A DNA stretch of 13,145 nt, from NCBI GenBank assembly GCA_015489185.1, contig WGAE01000270.1, positions 1-13,145 of the forward strand, given 5' to 3'. The DNA comes from Campylobacterales bacterium. Lineage in GTDB: Bacteria > Campylobacterota > Campylobacteria > Campylobacterales > QNZT01. The position numbers and the translations under genes are program-made. Positions 12,992-13,145 of the stretch are shown in pieces. A model generated the notes under the pieces. It worked only from the letters and a program-made list of their open reading frames with translations, was not told where the DNA came from and searched no databases. Positions within the stretch are counted from its first letter, which is position 1. The number at the start of each line of letters is the position of its first letter.

Positions 12992-13145
12992 ATGGAATTC
13001 AGCGGAAAAAATGTTTTAATTACCGGTGCGAGCAGAGGTATCGGAAAAGAGATTGCGCGTGTACTTGCGGATTACGGACTTAAAGTCTGGATCAACTACC
13101 GATCCAAACCCGAACTTGCCGACGCTTTGCAAAAAGAGATTGAAG
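12992..13145 (+). CDS. fabG: 3-oxoacyl-[ACP] reductase, N-terminal part
   Basis: FabG reduces 3-oxoacyl-ACP with NADPH in each round of fatty acid elongation. The first 51 codons are present and the gene runs off the right edge. The start follows AAAGGA (12981-12986) with 5-base spacing. The sequence opens MEFSGKNVLITGASRGIGKE, containing the short-chain dehydrogenase nucleotide loop TGxxxGIG, then KVWINYRSK, where Arg after the second strand is typical of NADPH use. The catalytic Ser-Tyr-Lys lies beyond the window, so another short-chain reductase is possible; FabG is favoured because of the close match and the gpmI-to-fabG gene order of this lineage. Confidence 0.82.
   Translation, partial: MEFSGKNVLITGASRGIGKEIARVLADYGLKVWINYRSKPELADALQKEIE

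Overview
The window looks like chromosomal DNA from a sulfur-oxidising member of the Campylobacterota (Epsilonproteobacteria), most like Sulfurovum, Sulfurimonas or their relatives. Three things point there: the murD/mraY pair lying divergent to gpmI with a fabG-like gene beyond; a Tat-exported sulfide:quinone oxidoreductase-type flavoprotein; and AT-rich promoters built on an extended -10 motif (TGTTATAAT-like) with poor -35 boxes. The assignment is inferred from protein resemblance and gene order, not from a database search. Genes are tightly packed, and no CRISPR array, prophage or intact insertion sequence is visible.

Region 1 (1-2426). The N-terminus of an iron(III)-type ABC transporter binding lipoprotein (reading left, cut by the window edge) is divergent from an iron superoxide dismutase with an unusual Cys-containing C-terminal tail. 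A carboxymuconolactone decarboxylase/AhpD-like redox protein is convergent with it. A 113-bp imperfect palindrome then precedes a NosL-family copper-binding lipoprotein gene.

Region 2 (2436-6833, all minus strand). A sulfide:quinone oxidoreductase-type flavoprotein overlaps a small two-helix membrane protein gene. Upstream, behind a hairpin terminator, lies a compact four-gene operon transcribed yfdX-like, hdeD-like, DUF1931 (histone-fold) and 1-Cys peroxiredoxin, with gaps of only 9-13 bases. It joins envelope/acid-stress proteins, a bacterial histone-fold protein and a peroxide scavenger in one transcript, and is the most interesting part of the window.

Region 3 (6919-8565, minus strand). 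A CorA-family divalent cation transporter gene overlaps the end of a Crp/Fnr-family regulator gene. Upstream is a tRNA-Phe(GAA) gene with encoded CCA and its own promoter.

Region 4 (8610-13145). murD and mraY (peptidoglycan precursor synthesis) overlap by one base. Divergent from them is gpmI (cofactor-independent phosphoglycerate mutase). A TlpA-like thioredoxin-fold protein is convergent with gpmI, overlapping by 4 bases. The window ends in the N-terminus of a FabG-type ketoreductase.

The first two-thirds is a stress and redox block (iron uptake, superoxide, peroxide, sulfide, copper, acid/envelope stress, metal transport and one regulator) next to housekeeping cell-wall and glycolysis genes. 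No gene-free stretch exceeds 300 bases; the longest is 1614-1898.
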